Shown here in pieces: positions 56,401 to 64,000 of a stretch of 64,000 nucleotides of DNA. This DNA is from Blakeslea trispora. Lineage: Eukaryota > Mucoromycota > Mucoromycetes > Mucorales > Choanephoraceae. The DNA is taken from contig JAIWNE010000120.1 of NCBI GenBank assembly GCA_025331445.1, forward strand, positions 1 through 64,000. The letters run 5' to 3'. Each line of letters opens with the position of its first letter. Position 1 is the first letter of the stretch. Below the pieces are notes generated by a model, which did not search any database, was not told where the DNA came from, and was given only the letters and a program-made list of their open reading frames with translations. Both the position numbers and the translations under genes were made by a program.

Positions 56401-57481
56401 TGATCATTGGTCTCACCTGGATTGTCGTCTGGCTTTTGTATTTCCTTCCCTTCGACATCCTTCATTAACTGGATTCCATAACGTTTTCTCTCTTCTTTTC
56501 AAAGCGTTAGATGCTCTACCCCGATCGTTTGAGTCGATAGTAGTGAGCCCTGCCACTTGCCTTTGTCTTCCACTCTCTGCGGTGATCATACCCCCACAGG
56601 ATCTTGTGATATCCCCTACCCTCCTCCGATTGTCTTGTTCTATGCTCTACTTCTTCGATTCTGCTACTCAACGGTTGCAGCCAAAATCAAGCCCTCAATT
56701 GACTGCTCATCCGACACTCTGTCGACGTTTTTTGAACCAGGTCCGCTCGAACCTCATCAAATTACAATCCTTTTTTGTGAAGGCATGTATTCCACCAGCC
56801 TACGCATCCATCGGATTCAGGCCTTTTGTCCCTCTCACTACCCCTCTGCTGGTGGCAGCTGACCCATTTCTCATAGCCTTAGGCTTTATCCCAGATGGTG
56901 ACGATCTCCTAATGTCCTCAAAGGATTATCGATCACTTCTTGAAGTTCATGCAAATGTGTCTCGTTTGTCCTCGAGAGTGTGGAAGTTCTTTTGGAGGCT
57001 CCCTCTTTCCCATTCTGGTCGCAATATCTGGTATCGTCTCCTCTTGGGTAAGATCCCTTGTCGGGCAGTTCTGCACAAATTGGTCCCATCTTTCTTTGAC
57101 TCTCCACTCTGCCTACTATGTGGCACAGATGATGATACTCTCGACCACTTTCTCTGGCTTTGTCCCATTAAGCTCACAGTGTGGTCAACCTTATGGTCTC
57201 TTTTTTTCAAGGACTCGTTCTCTATTGATGCACTCTCCAGGACTTTTACTTCTTGCACCTTTCCTGTCACACTTGCTTCATCACCCATAGCGGACTCTAG
57301 CAGTGTCTTTGGCTCTATACTTGTTTGTATCTGGCGCGCACACTGGGCCTTTGTCTTCTCAAACAAACCCTTTGTCTCATCATCTGTGGTGGCTGATGTC
57401 ATAAGGCAAGTTTCCGTCTCTCAACAAGAACACCTTATCAAATCGGGCTCATCTCACGCTCCGCTTTTTCTACTTGAATAA
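53471..57481 (+). CDS. LINE ORF2: endonuclease-reverse transcriptase
   Basis: 1336 residues from ATG53471; the frame is open a little further upstream without an ATG. The endonuclease domain (about 35-280) has IATLNCRGLRK, LDIIALQETHA, LLGDFNYSV, CIDYIYVSNDL and VWTDHFLV, the APE-type catalytic set. The reverse transcriptase (about 500-800) has LLPKKGSLADLRNWRPISLI, TGFVRGRFIADN, LFLDQEKAYDRV, LRGLRQGDPISPVLFNLAFE and the catalytic AYADDIVCF. A C-terminal region has a CCHC-like motif CLLCGTDDDTLDHFLWLCP. All catalytic motifs are intact, so it may be active. The reading order (EN, RT, zinc finger) fits the L1/Tx1 group. Confidence 0.93.
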   Translation: MIMNLDNDMAHLFLHDGVSSDTQFNPPDSSFKPFPLKIATLNCRGLRKSANPTTSSQFIRYLRTLSLDIIALQETHAISTDIEARFHTQFQAVDSIWTPHCGLVSFSPSISFSEIVKSPCGRLITATVSHVSNLFDPIAISVLYAPADRRARCPFLQNLIQSLSSSRILPSQPLRHILLGDFNYSVASSTNARTRRSKAPTPWLHHIDQYYADAITPRKHSPQATFCRGSSQSCIDYIYVSNDLLPSRTYGSVSFMNPVWTDHFLVKVHLQLIPSSVSDSMKQTGKGIWRAHPGLAKDPAFGTRLAAALSQTVSSFPDWYYPTLQWESIKNTARSVAQSYSRQKSYSFKKAEQTLQVRRRILLKLINRFPERTKDVSPQLRVIEGQLQQLQQYHTETLALRAGIRWRELGETSAGYLKRTVQQRASRSLIPPLLHPETGALSTCREDMLDAAACFYRNLYTPDDIDQSSVDDLLSHIPDSVKLSAEAQEDLTTPFTINDLLEGVNRSPKKSSPGTDGLPYEILQLIFLHPDCQSIALRVFNDALAYGFFPSSWMDTSVSLLPKKGSLADLRNWRPISLINTDAKVFTRLINSRVVECASSLITPYQTGFVRGRFIADNGLLMKLAMDYARQTSSPAIGLFLDQEKAYDRVHPDYLRQVLLRFGFPQSLVTSLTTLFFDTQLRLNVNGFLSSPVPQLRGLRQGDPISPVLFNLAFEPLLRSVLNDPGFTGLHLPRPRPSCSGAPLKLLAYADDIVCFLNNPNDLTILQHLLHKYSKASNAVVNFHKTQAFSLSGRPLSSPTSIWREPLTSHHILQWHDCLAAQPLVYLGYPLTTSVQQRDAFCAELLSKIQTACSLHSHRSLSFRGRALVVNSLILSRLWHILRVTSLPAALFTKVRSLISQFMNRQVFPKLSFAVMCRPRRQGGLGLLDPRVQQHTLQLRWLKPLLLPSLSWDDSILLPRLVDWLIHCSSSSSLVATDHWSHLDCRLAFVFPSLRHPSLTGFHNVFSLLFKALDALPRSFESIVVSPATCLCLPLSAVIIPPQDLVISPTLLRLSCSMLYFFDSATQRLQPKSSPQLTAHPTLCRRFLNQVRSNLIKLQSFFVKACIPPAYASIGFRPFVPLTTPLLVAADPFLIALGFIPDGDDLLMSSKDYRSLLEVHANVSRLSSRVWKFFWRLPLSHSGRNIWYRLLLGKIPCRAVLHKLVPSFFDSPLCLLCGTDDDTLDHFLWLCPIKLTVWSTLWSLFFKDSFSIDALSRTFTSCTFPVTLASSPIADSSSVFGSILVCIWRAHWAFVFSNKPFVSSSVVADVIRQVSVSQQEHLIKSGSSHAPLFLLE

Positions 57482-57620
57482 CCAATCCATTTACTTTCAC
57501 AAAACCAAAAACCCTTAAAAACATTTTAAAATTTAGAAAACCCAAAAACATGCATGTGACTTGATATCCATCGTCACTTAATAAACAAGAGCTTGATGCT
57601 CCATATAAAAAAAAAAAAAA

Positions 57621-57633
57621 AAGTTTAGATTTC
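57621..57633 (+). repeat. LINE target-site duplication, 3' copy
   Basis: AAGTTTAGATTTC directly follows the poly(A) tail; an exact match to 51989-52001. Confidence 0.85.
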
Positions 57634-58697
57634 TTGTATCATCAATCTAAAAAAAAAGGATGTCTGCTATACATTGTTTCAAAGTCATGAACAAAAGTAA
57701 AAGTGTGTACTGTGCCTTGGTATCGTTCATTGTACAGACATGGTCATCCATTATCACAAATCAGGATTTCTGCTTTTTGCAAGTTTCCTTTCATTTGATT
57801 TTGACTTGTGGGATGAGTGACTAAAATGCCTATAGATGTATACTTTCTATTGTCATTTGTCAATCACTAAAGAATAAGACTGTTGGTAGCAAGGAGAAAT
57901 ACAGATCTTACTCAGGCACCATCGAATTTTATTTCACTAAATTAGAGTCTTTGATTCCTTCTGTCTAAATACCCGATTCCGTATCATAAAACAATGCACT
58001 TTTAGACTCGGATTATTCTATATTTTCTCCCTTTTTTTTTTTGGTAATGCTTTCAGTTGAAGTTTGCCCGGTTGAAAAGTTTGCTCAGCTATCCACACCC
58101 AATCATGATATCGTTCAAACGGAGAGCCTGTTAAGTAACCTTTCAAGTCTAAACAATCATTGCACTAATACATTCATTTGCTCTCATCAAAGTCATAAAC
58201 CGTTCATGAATCAACATTATGCAGAACAGCAAGAAGAGAGTGAACGAGACTATCTGGTATTTCATCAACTCAACTTTCCTCACCTAAAGAAACCTACCTG
58301 TTGAAGACCAATAAATCACAATGATATAAAATCAGAGAATTAATCAGACTAAAGATAATGTTTTATTTACTTCAAAATTGATGTGCTATTTATACTTTTC
58401 ATGAAGATGATATTTCAACTGAGATTGTAAAACTTTTCTAGAGGCTTGTAGATGATTATGATAATAACAACGAATCGGATGAGAGATGAATGATGACAGT
58501 CTTGTAAAGAAGAATTACTAAAATAGAATGATTGGCCATCTGTACCTTAAACCCAGTAACTGGTAAATTATTGGCAAGATGTCAGTCCTGACCTTGAATG
58601 AAGGTTTATCCGAATTGAATGTCAAATGAAACAAGCTGAAGTCGAATTAGAGAATGATTGTGGATTCATAAGTGGCTAAATACTTGATCCGTACTGT
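57634..58697. other. Intergenic, about 1.06 kb, right flank of the LINE
   Basis: AT-rich. An 87-codon frame at 58041-58304 (MVMLSVEVCPVEKFAQLSTP...) is weakly coding-like and might be a remnant exon upstream of the decayed kinase, but no splice sites join them. Nothing else. Confidence 0.4.
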
Positions 58698-59573
58698 ATG
58701 AATACAACACTACCCCTTCTCTTTTTTATTTCTAATGATCTACCAAAATCGCCTGCTGTCTTATTTCTATCTCATTTCATGCCTGAGAAAACTAGGCTAC
58801 CCCTAAAAAGTTCAAGTAGATATAAGCTGAATGATGTGATTGACTACGGTAGTTCTTGCATTGTCAGAATAGCATTAGATCAAATAACGCAAGAGGTAGT
58901 GGCCGTCAAAACTGTGCTGTCTTCTACTTGTGACAGATCCCGATTGAAAAAAAAAAGGAACTCGAAATCTGGGAGCTGTTTGAAAACCCTTTCATTAAAG
59001 TCTACCTGGATGGAAGACACGTATTATCTTGTGAGTGATTATTGTGCAAATGATCATCTTCTCAACTACCTCAATCAGCACAAGCGTCTAGAGGAACAGG
59101 AGGCCAAGCGTACTTTCAGACAAATCTGTCAAGCAATTCAATACCTTCATCAGCAATGCAAAGTATGCCACAAGGACCTCAAACTAGAAAATATCTTGTT
59201 GGATCATGCATTGAATGTCAAGATTTGCGATTTTAGACTTGCTTTACCTTTCAATCAGGCTGAACAGGAAATGACAGGTGGATCATTAGCTTATGTGGCA
59301 CCCAAACAACTCATGAGCATTAGGTCGCTAGCAGATCCAGCAACCAACGTTCAGTCGTTAGGTGTCATCTTGTATGGTCTTGTCATAGGGACTTTGCCGT
59401 TCATGGATGGATATGATCTTAAACTACAAAAGGCTATACTCAAAGGTCAGTATAACATACCTTTTCATCTTTCTGAGGAGCTCCAAGACTTGATCCTTTA
59501 TTGTCTTTCTTACAACGCAAAGCAGCGATGGACTATTGCGGATATTCTAAATTCATCATGGCTCATGTCCTAA
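58698..59573 (+). pseudogene. Decayed Ser/Thr protein kinase (CAMK/Snf1-like)
   Basis: A 291-codon frame spans a kinase domain: YKLNDVIDYGSSCIVRIALD (Gly-loop region, weakened), VVAVKTVL (Lys kept), YYLVSDYCANDHLLNYL, the catalytic loop at about residue 158 reading HKDLKLENILL (HRD to HKD), DFRLAL at about 178 (DFG to DFR), YVAPKQL (APE to APK), and NVQSLGVILYGLVIGTLPF (the D of DxWS lost). The helix-C part reads as unrelated basic residues in this frame. After an A10 run the alternative frame reads KKELEIWELFENPFIKVYLD, a normal kinase segment, so two compensating frameshifts are likely. Several lost key residues plus frameshifts point to a pseudogene rather than a functional pseudokinase. 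No intron or clear promoter was seen. Confidence 0.75.
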
Positions 59574-60032
59574 ACCATCTTTCAATCACTATAGTTTCTG
59601 TTTATTCGTGATCATGTTTGATTTTCATCTCTGAATGCATCATGTTCTATAGCAGATAGATGGAGGTATAGCACGTCCGGTCATCGTTTTACTAAAGAGA
59701 GGGGTCATAACCGTCTATAAAAACAATATACAAAAAAAAATGTATTTGTTACTCCCCATCAAATATTTATAGATTGCTTTGATACACCATTTAATGATGA
59801 ATGCATGGAAGTATAGATGGCTGATTAAGAAACCAAGATACTCGCTCTTTTTTTTTTCCTGATCAGATCTTTCTGATCATCCTTAGTTAGAGACGTTGAA
59901 CTATACGCATTAATTTGTTTGTAAACTCATTAATGTTTCTTAGTAGAACAAATATTGTAAAATGATTCAAAGGTTTTATTCGTTTTCATCATAGTCAGTA
60001 ATAAAAGGTGGATTGATTTGAGCACGAGCAAA
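59574..60032. other. Intergenic, about 460 bp
   Basis: Between the decayed kinase and the 3' end of the transposase gene. AT-rich. No terminal inverted repeat of the transposase could be found by eye. Confidence 0.45.
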
Positions 60033-60858
60033 TTATACTTCTTTAAGTACTTTTTCGATACCACCCCAAATGTCTCCAAAATGTTTTCTTGTCCAAATAA
60101 ACTTCAATAAAACCCAAGGCATCATCTGTTTGTTTCTTTGGCGAGGAGTAACATTGATTTTTATTCCATGCCATGTGCCTATTTAATTAATTAGTAAAAA
60201 AAAAATTATTTAAGATATAAAATAACACACCTTCAATTGTGTTTGTATGAACGCCTTCTTCGGTAACATACTCTACACTATGATTCACTGTAAAGTGCTC
60301 ATAGAGTCTACCTAATTCTTCAATTCGATCATATGCTTTCCAACAATCCGTGTGGATGATGGATCCAGGAAGCACATGTCTTTCAATTACGTCCAATAAA
60401 GTAGCAGCTGTTCGATTGGGCACAGTAACTAAAAAACATTTTCTCTCATCAGTTCGTTCGATACCACCAAAGACCCAAACACCTTCAACTCGATGACCGC
60501 GATGGTACTTTCGCTTGCCAAACTTGGACTCATCTATCTCGACAATGACGCCTGGACCACCAATTTTCACATCATTGTTACGAATGTCTTCTTGGATCAT
60601 TTGATACCAACCATTCATTAACTCTCTAAAAGAGTTAAAAGTAGTACCAACAAAAAGAGTCAACTGAGAATTACGCATGCCTAAAGCCCAGCCATATAGG
60701 AATCGCATTACTTCAGCTTCGTTTAACTTGCGATTTTCAAAAAAAGAGTTTTTCTTTGCTGTCATTTCTTTGCCATTACAACATTTTTCTCTTGTTTCTC
60801 TGTCAATGATACGGCCATTACAACGCCAACGAGGATATCTTTTATCGTCGAAATACAT
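60033..60858 (-). CDS. ISXO2-type (IS1595/Merlin-like) transposase with an intron
   Basis: Two exons (60231-60858, 60033-60178) join as TIEG|TWHGIK, giving 257 residues from ATG60858. An N-terminal zinc-ribbon-like segment (RWRCNGRIIDRETREKCCNG ... FFENRKL) is followed by the DDE-type catalytic fold: VIVEIDESKFGKRKYHRGHR with VWVFGGIER (first Asp), SIIHTDCWKAYDRI (second Asp) and VHTNTIEGTWHGIK (Asn/Glu region), ending WGGIEKVLKEV. The intron (GTGTGT...AAATAG, 52 nt) interrupts the catalytic domain, which suggests long residence in a eukaryotic genome. No TIRs or duplications were found, so it may be an immobile or domesticated copy. The frame is open a short way upstream of Met60858 (CPGDRGSR), and a further 5' exon is possible. 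Confidence 0.85.
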
Positions 60859-61372
60859 TCTACTACCTCTATCGCCTGGGCAGAGAAAAGCAATTTCAAT
60901 GTTATAGAAAATGTCGGTATTTGAGAGAGATGTCCAGGGTTAGGACTAGTGGTGTTAGGGACAGGAACAAAAATATAAAGTTTTGAAAGAAAAGGCTATT
61001 TTATGCCCTGTAAAATGAAGAAGTTCTTTTATTTTATAGACGCGTTAAGATAAATCTACCCGGCAAGTGCGGTAACCCTCCGGTAATGTCCGGCATTTTT
61101 GCTCGGCCCGGACTTTTGTTAATGTAATCTATTGTACAAAGCATGTAACGAAAAAAGTCGGGTTTCTTGGTGTAGGCAAAAGATTTTATTTAATAATGAC
61201 TTGTAAGACTGATCCCTATGGGGCAAGTGTCTAATCATAAGGGCAAGCTAAAATAAGGATTATTCTAACTGGATCAAAAGGAACAAAAAAATAAACTAGC
61301 AGAATAGAAAAAAAGGAAAAAGAAACCAAGAGAGACAATAAAAAATAAATAGAGAGAGAGTAAAAAAGGGAA
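60859..61372. other. Intergenic between transposase and second LINE, with a CCGG-rich patch
   Basis: 61060-61113 is locally GC-rich, with four CCGG sites among short CCGGTAA/CCGGCA-type words, unlike the AT-rich surroundings. 61114-61372 is probably the 3'UTR of the minus-strand LINE, but no poly(A) tail or duplication could be placed. Confidence 0.45.
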
Positions 61373-64000
61373 TCAGACTACACTAAGGTAGTTGTAAAGA
61401 GTAGAAGTAACAGGAGGAGCAACTTGTTTGTAAAAGACAGGAAGCAACCATTCCAAGAGAGTGAGACCACGGATATCCTGAGAACAGGGACTGAACTCGA
61501 CATCGGGTAGGCAGATCATGTCCATGTCCAGCATAATTGAGCAGATGGTAGGCCACCAAGTGGACCAACGCAAAAGAGAGACAGAATGACGCTGGTCATT
61601 GGGAGAAGGAGCGGAGGGAAGTCGAGGGAGTTGGTTCAGCACAAAATCCAAAGGATTTGTCTGAGCATCAACAGCAACACCAAGACGAGAAGCAACAGAG
61701 AGACAAGAGAGCAAATGGTTCCGTGAGGCATGTGGATGACCACAACGACAGGGAACAGGACGAGCAGGTAACCAACCCATCTTCCAACGAAGAAGACGAC
61801 TACGTTCCCAAACGGACATTGGCAGCACCAGGATGGGATCAACACCCAGCACAGGACGACAAGCACGCAAGAGAACCAGACCATCAGGTTTGGCCAAAAG
61901 GCCAGCCAGGTAAGCACGACGATAACGCCTAATGACAGGCTTGGGATCACCACCAGAGGTAGCAATCCACTGCTGCAAGGAAGAGAAGCGAGGCACAGAG
62001 GGAGAGACAAAAGAGTGACAGACCAGTTTCCACAGGGAGTTGTTCTTTAACAGCTTTGGCCAACGGAAACGAGGAGAAACAGAGGCAGAGGCAATGTGGG
62101 CAAGCAAGACAGCGAGCAAAGTATCAGCAGGAAGCTGTTGCATACGCACCAACATTTTAAACCCCAGAATGGAGACACGCTCCTTCATGCAAGGCAAGTG
62201 GGTCAGGTGTTTAAACACCACTGTTGAAGCCTTAGAGTGTCCACCAAAGGCAAGACGAAGACACTGATCTTGAGCACGCTCAATAACCCGGAGGTCACGA
62301 ACCAAGAGAGAAGAGACAGCAAGACCATACTCTAGCTTTGGCCGGATGAAGGTGGCATACAGCCGAGCAGAGGTCAAACGAGAGAAGCCAGTCGAGTGAA
62401 CACCCAAAGGTTGAAGACCAGAGCGCATGGCCACCAAGGCAGAACGAGCGTTGCGTTGAACAAGGAGAGTAGCATCCAGTTGAGCTTTGCTATTGAAGGG
62501 CAAGCCCAAATAGTCAAAAGACTCGGCAACAGGAAGAGCAGTACCATACAGGCGTAAAGGAGTAGTACGACCAGTATACAGCGGTGGGTTTACCACCACA
62601 CACTTGGCCGGGTTCCACCGATACCCAAGAGACAGAGAGTGTTCTTCAGCTTTCTTCAACAAGCGGGGCATGGTCTCAGCAGTACCGATCAAAACAACAT
62701 CGTCAGCATAGAGCAGTGAGTTGATCCAGAGGCCATCATACAGACGTTGAGGCATGGATCCAAACACACGAGAGCGAGGCATTGAGATGGACCGCAGGAC
62801 GGCAGGGAACGAGTTAATGTACACAGAGTACAAGTAGGGAGACAAGATCGAACCTTGCAAGACACCAGTACCAGGCCAGAAAGAAGGAGAACGAGCACCA
62901 GAGACCAGTACCTCAACTTGCACATCGTCAAAAAGACAACGCAGCAAGCCAAGAAGAGGATCAGAGACATAAGTCTCAAGAGCACGCCAGACAATGTTAC
63001 GATCAACACTATCGTATGCTTGCTTAATATCCAAGAAACAAAGGACAGGAGGTTCACCAAAGTGATCATCAGCGTGCTGACGACACAACTCATGCAAAGA
63101 CAGAGCCTGGTCAAGAGTACCACGATGAGCGCGAAAGCCACCTTGAACGATATCCAGAGGAGGACCAGATTCCAAGAGCTCAGGATACACGCACAACTCC
63201 AGCAACTTACGCATGACCGAAGTCAAGCTAATGGGCCGGTAGTTGGCTGCACTCAGAGGATCACCCTTCTTGTAAATGGGCACGACCTGGGCAGTACACC
63301 AATCGCGAGGGATTCGAGACCAGAACCAGCAAAGAGAAAAGAGCAAGACCAAGAGAGGAGACAAGTCATCGACAATGGGCAATAGCATCTCAGTTCTCAG
63401 ATGATCAACACCCGGAGCTTTACGACGAGAGAGCTTCTTCAAGAGAGTGTCAGACACTAACTCGACCGTAAAGGGACAGTCCTTATCAGCAGCAGTAGTA
63501 GCACCAACAGGAAGGGAGAAAGACAAGTCAAGACCAAACTGGTTCTGAAGATACCTAGCAGTATCAACCGAGACACAAGGACCAGAAGGCAAAGGGGGAG
63601 CAGTAGGCCGGAGAGCAGGCAGGTGATCACCAGCAAAGACAGACCGAAGATGACTTGACATCACCGTAGCAGCAACAGCAGGACCTTCAGGATGCGAGAA
63701 CCCAGGAGAGGTAGTACGACCACGCCGTAACCGCTTGATGGTGGCAGTAGTGTCAGAGAAAGGACCAGAAGAGAGCTTGTCACAGAACTGCTTCCATGTT
63801 TCACGCCTACGACGCTTGAGCTCAGCATTGAACCGGTCACAACAAGAAAGATACGCACGCCACAGAACAGCCTTACCAACGCCGTCAGAAGCTCGTCGCC
63901 AAGCTCTTCGGGCGTCCTCACGAGCATCCACAAGAGACTGCAGAGAGCAAGTCCAGAACCAGGTGTTACCAGGAGGTCGTGGCTGTTTGCGACCAACAGA
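61373..64000 (-). CDS. LINE ORF2-like reverse transcriptase, partial, second family
   Basis: The frame is open from the window end to the stop at 61373 (876 codons visible); the true start and the expected endonuclease domain lie outside. The RT domain has VVPIYKKGDPLSAANYRPIS, GGFRAHRGTLDQALSL, LCFLDIKQAYDSVDR, VLQGSILSPYLYSVYINS and catalytic LLYADDVVLIG. After RT come LRLYGTALPVAESFDYLGLP and a conserved-looking RPKLEYGLAVSSLL. A C-terminal Cys/His cluster reads CRCGHPHASRNHLLSC. Motifs and sequence differ clearly from the LINE at 52-57.6 kb, so this is another clade (I/Tad/R1-like layouts are candidates; not resolved). GC content is high compared with host genes. No stop or frameshift in 2.6 kb suggests a young copy. 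Confidence 0.88.
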   Translation of the reverse strand, partial: SVGRKQPRPPGNTWFWTCSLQSLVDAREDARRAWRRASDGVGKAVLWRAYLSCCDRFNAELKRRRRETWKQFCDKLSSGPFSDTTATIKRLRRGRTTSPGFSHPEGPAVAATVMSSHLRSVFAGDHLPALRPTAPPLPSGPCVSVDTARYLQNQFGLDLSFSLPVGATTAADKDCPFTVELVSDTLLKKLSRRKAPGVDHLRTEMLLPIVDDLSPLLVLLFSLCWFWSRIPRDWCTAQVVPIYKKGDPLSAANYRPISLTSVMRKLLELCVYPELLESGPPLDIVQGGFRAHRGTLDQALSLHELCRQHADDHFGEPPVLCFLDIKQAYDSVDRNIVWRALETYVSDPLLGLLRCLFDDVQVEVLVSGARSPSFWPGTGVLQGSILSPYLYSVYINSFPAVLRSISMPRSRVFGSMPQRLYDGLWINSLLYADDVVLIGTAETMPRLLKKAEEHSLSLGYRWNPAKCVVVNPPLYTGRTTPLRLYGTALPVAESFDYLGLPFNSKAQLDATLLVQRNARSALVAMRSGLQPLGVHSTGFSRLTSARLYATFIRPKLEYGLAVSSLLVRDLRVIERAQDQCLRLAFGGHSKASTVVFKHLTHLPCMKERVSILGFKMLVRMQQLPADTLLAVLLAHIASASVSPRFRWPKLLKNNSLWKLVCHSFVSPSVPRFSSLQQWIATSGGDPKPVIRRYRRAYLAGLLAKPDGLVLLRACRPVLGVDPILVLPMSVWERSRLLRWKMGWLPARPVPCRCGHPHASRNHLLSCLSVASRLGVAVDAQTNPLDFVLNQLPRLPSAPSPNDQRHSVSLLRWSTWWPTICSIMLDMDMICLPDVEFSPCSQDIRGLTLLEWLLPVFYKQVAPPVTSTLYNYLSVV

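Larger units (their letters stand above)
52002..57620 (+). mobile_element. Non-LTR retrotransposon (LINE, L1/Tx1-like), two intact ORFs
   Basis: About 5.6 kb: ORF1 (zinc-knuckle protein), ORF2 (apurinic-type endonuclease + reverse transcriptase), a 3'UTR of about 125 bp and a poly(A) tail (57607-57620). It is flanked by a 13-bp direct repeat AAGTTTAGATTTC; the first two As of the right copy could instead belong to the tail. Both ORFs are open, which suggests a recent insertion. By the repeat borders, the inserted sequence starts exactly at the ORF1 ATG, with no 5'UTR. It is visibly more GC-rich than the surrounding DNA. Confidence 0.92.

Noticed and set aside
58041..58304. 87-codon frame upstream of the decayed kinase
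   Set aside because: Weakly coding-like, but no splice signal joins it to the kinase and no domain is present; left as intergenic.

Overview
The window looks like nuclear DNA of an early-diverging fungus, most likely Mucoromycota/Mucorales (inference). It is AT-rich and dense in A/T homopolymers. It has many short spliceosomal introns (about 45-110 nt, GTAAGT...TAG type). Its host genes are fungal or generally eukaryotic: MET10-type sulfite reductase, ATP-dependent PEPCK, a WOPR regulator, a Whi5/Nrm1-like factor, Mediator subunit 18 and a tetraspanin. It also carries LINEs and an ISXO2-type transposase. No rRNA, recognisable tRNA, operon or CRISPR array was seen.

Layout. 1-12 kb is gene-dense: PNK 3'-phosphatase (cut by the window edge), MZT1, a Ulp1-like SUMO protease, a YjbQ-family protein, a small orphan, a Herp-like UBL membrane protein, an HPP-family membrane protein, a BAG-domain protein and a ZIP zinc transporter. 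14-21 kb holds an oxaloacetate-type mitochondrial carrier, MET10 and PEPCK. 21-31 kb is about 9.8 kb in which the only clear gene is a WOPR (Gti1/Pac2) regulator; a few candidate cryptic exons are noted there. 31-43.5 kb is dense again: an alpha/beta-hydrolase-like protein, a MITE-like inverted-repeat element, MPC2, a Whi5/Nrm1-like protein, an ERp38-type PDI, NTF2, a PAF-acetylhydrolase, succinyl-CoA ligase alpha, a coiled-coil protein and a large uncharacterised protein. 43.5-51 kb has a tetraspanin, an Aim19-like protein, MED18 and 4-hydroxyphenylpyruvate dioxygenase. 51-64 kb is accessory or transposon-rich: a frameshifted small gene, a full-length-looking two-ORF LINE with target-site duplication, a decayed protein kinase, an ISXO2 transposase with an intron, and a second, unrelated LINE RT running off the window end.

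Several genes serve mitochondrial carbon flow: pyruvate import (MPC2), dicarboxylate/oxaloacetate exchange (carrier), succinyl-CoA ligase and gluconeogenesis (PEPCK). They are on different strands with separate promoters, so this is proximity rather than an operon. I found no clear new multi-gene system. The most interesting signals are the LINE whose insertion starts exactly at its ORF1 start codon, the MITE-like palindrome, the gene-poor surroundings of the WOPR regulator, the spliced transposase, and several small spliced genes that simple ORF calling misses. All exon structures were read by eye from splice sites and frame and have not been tested.
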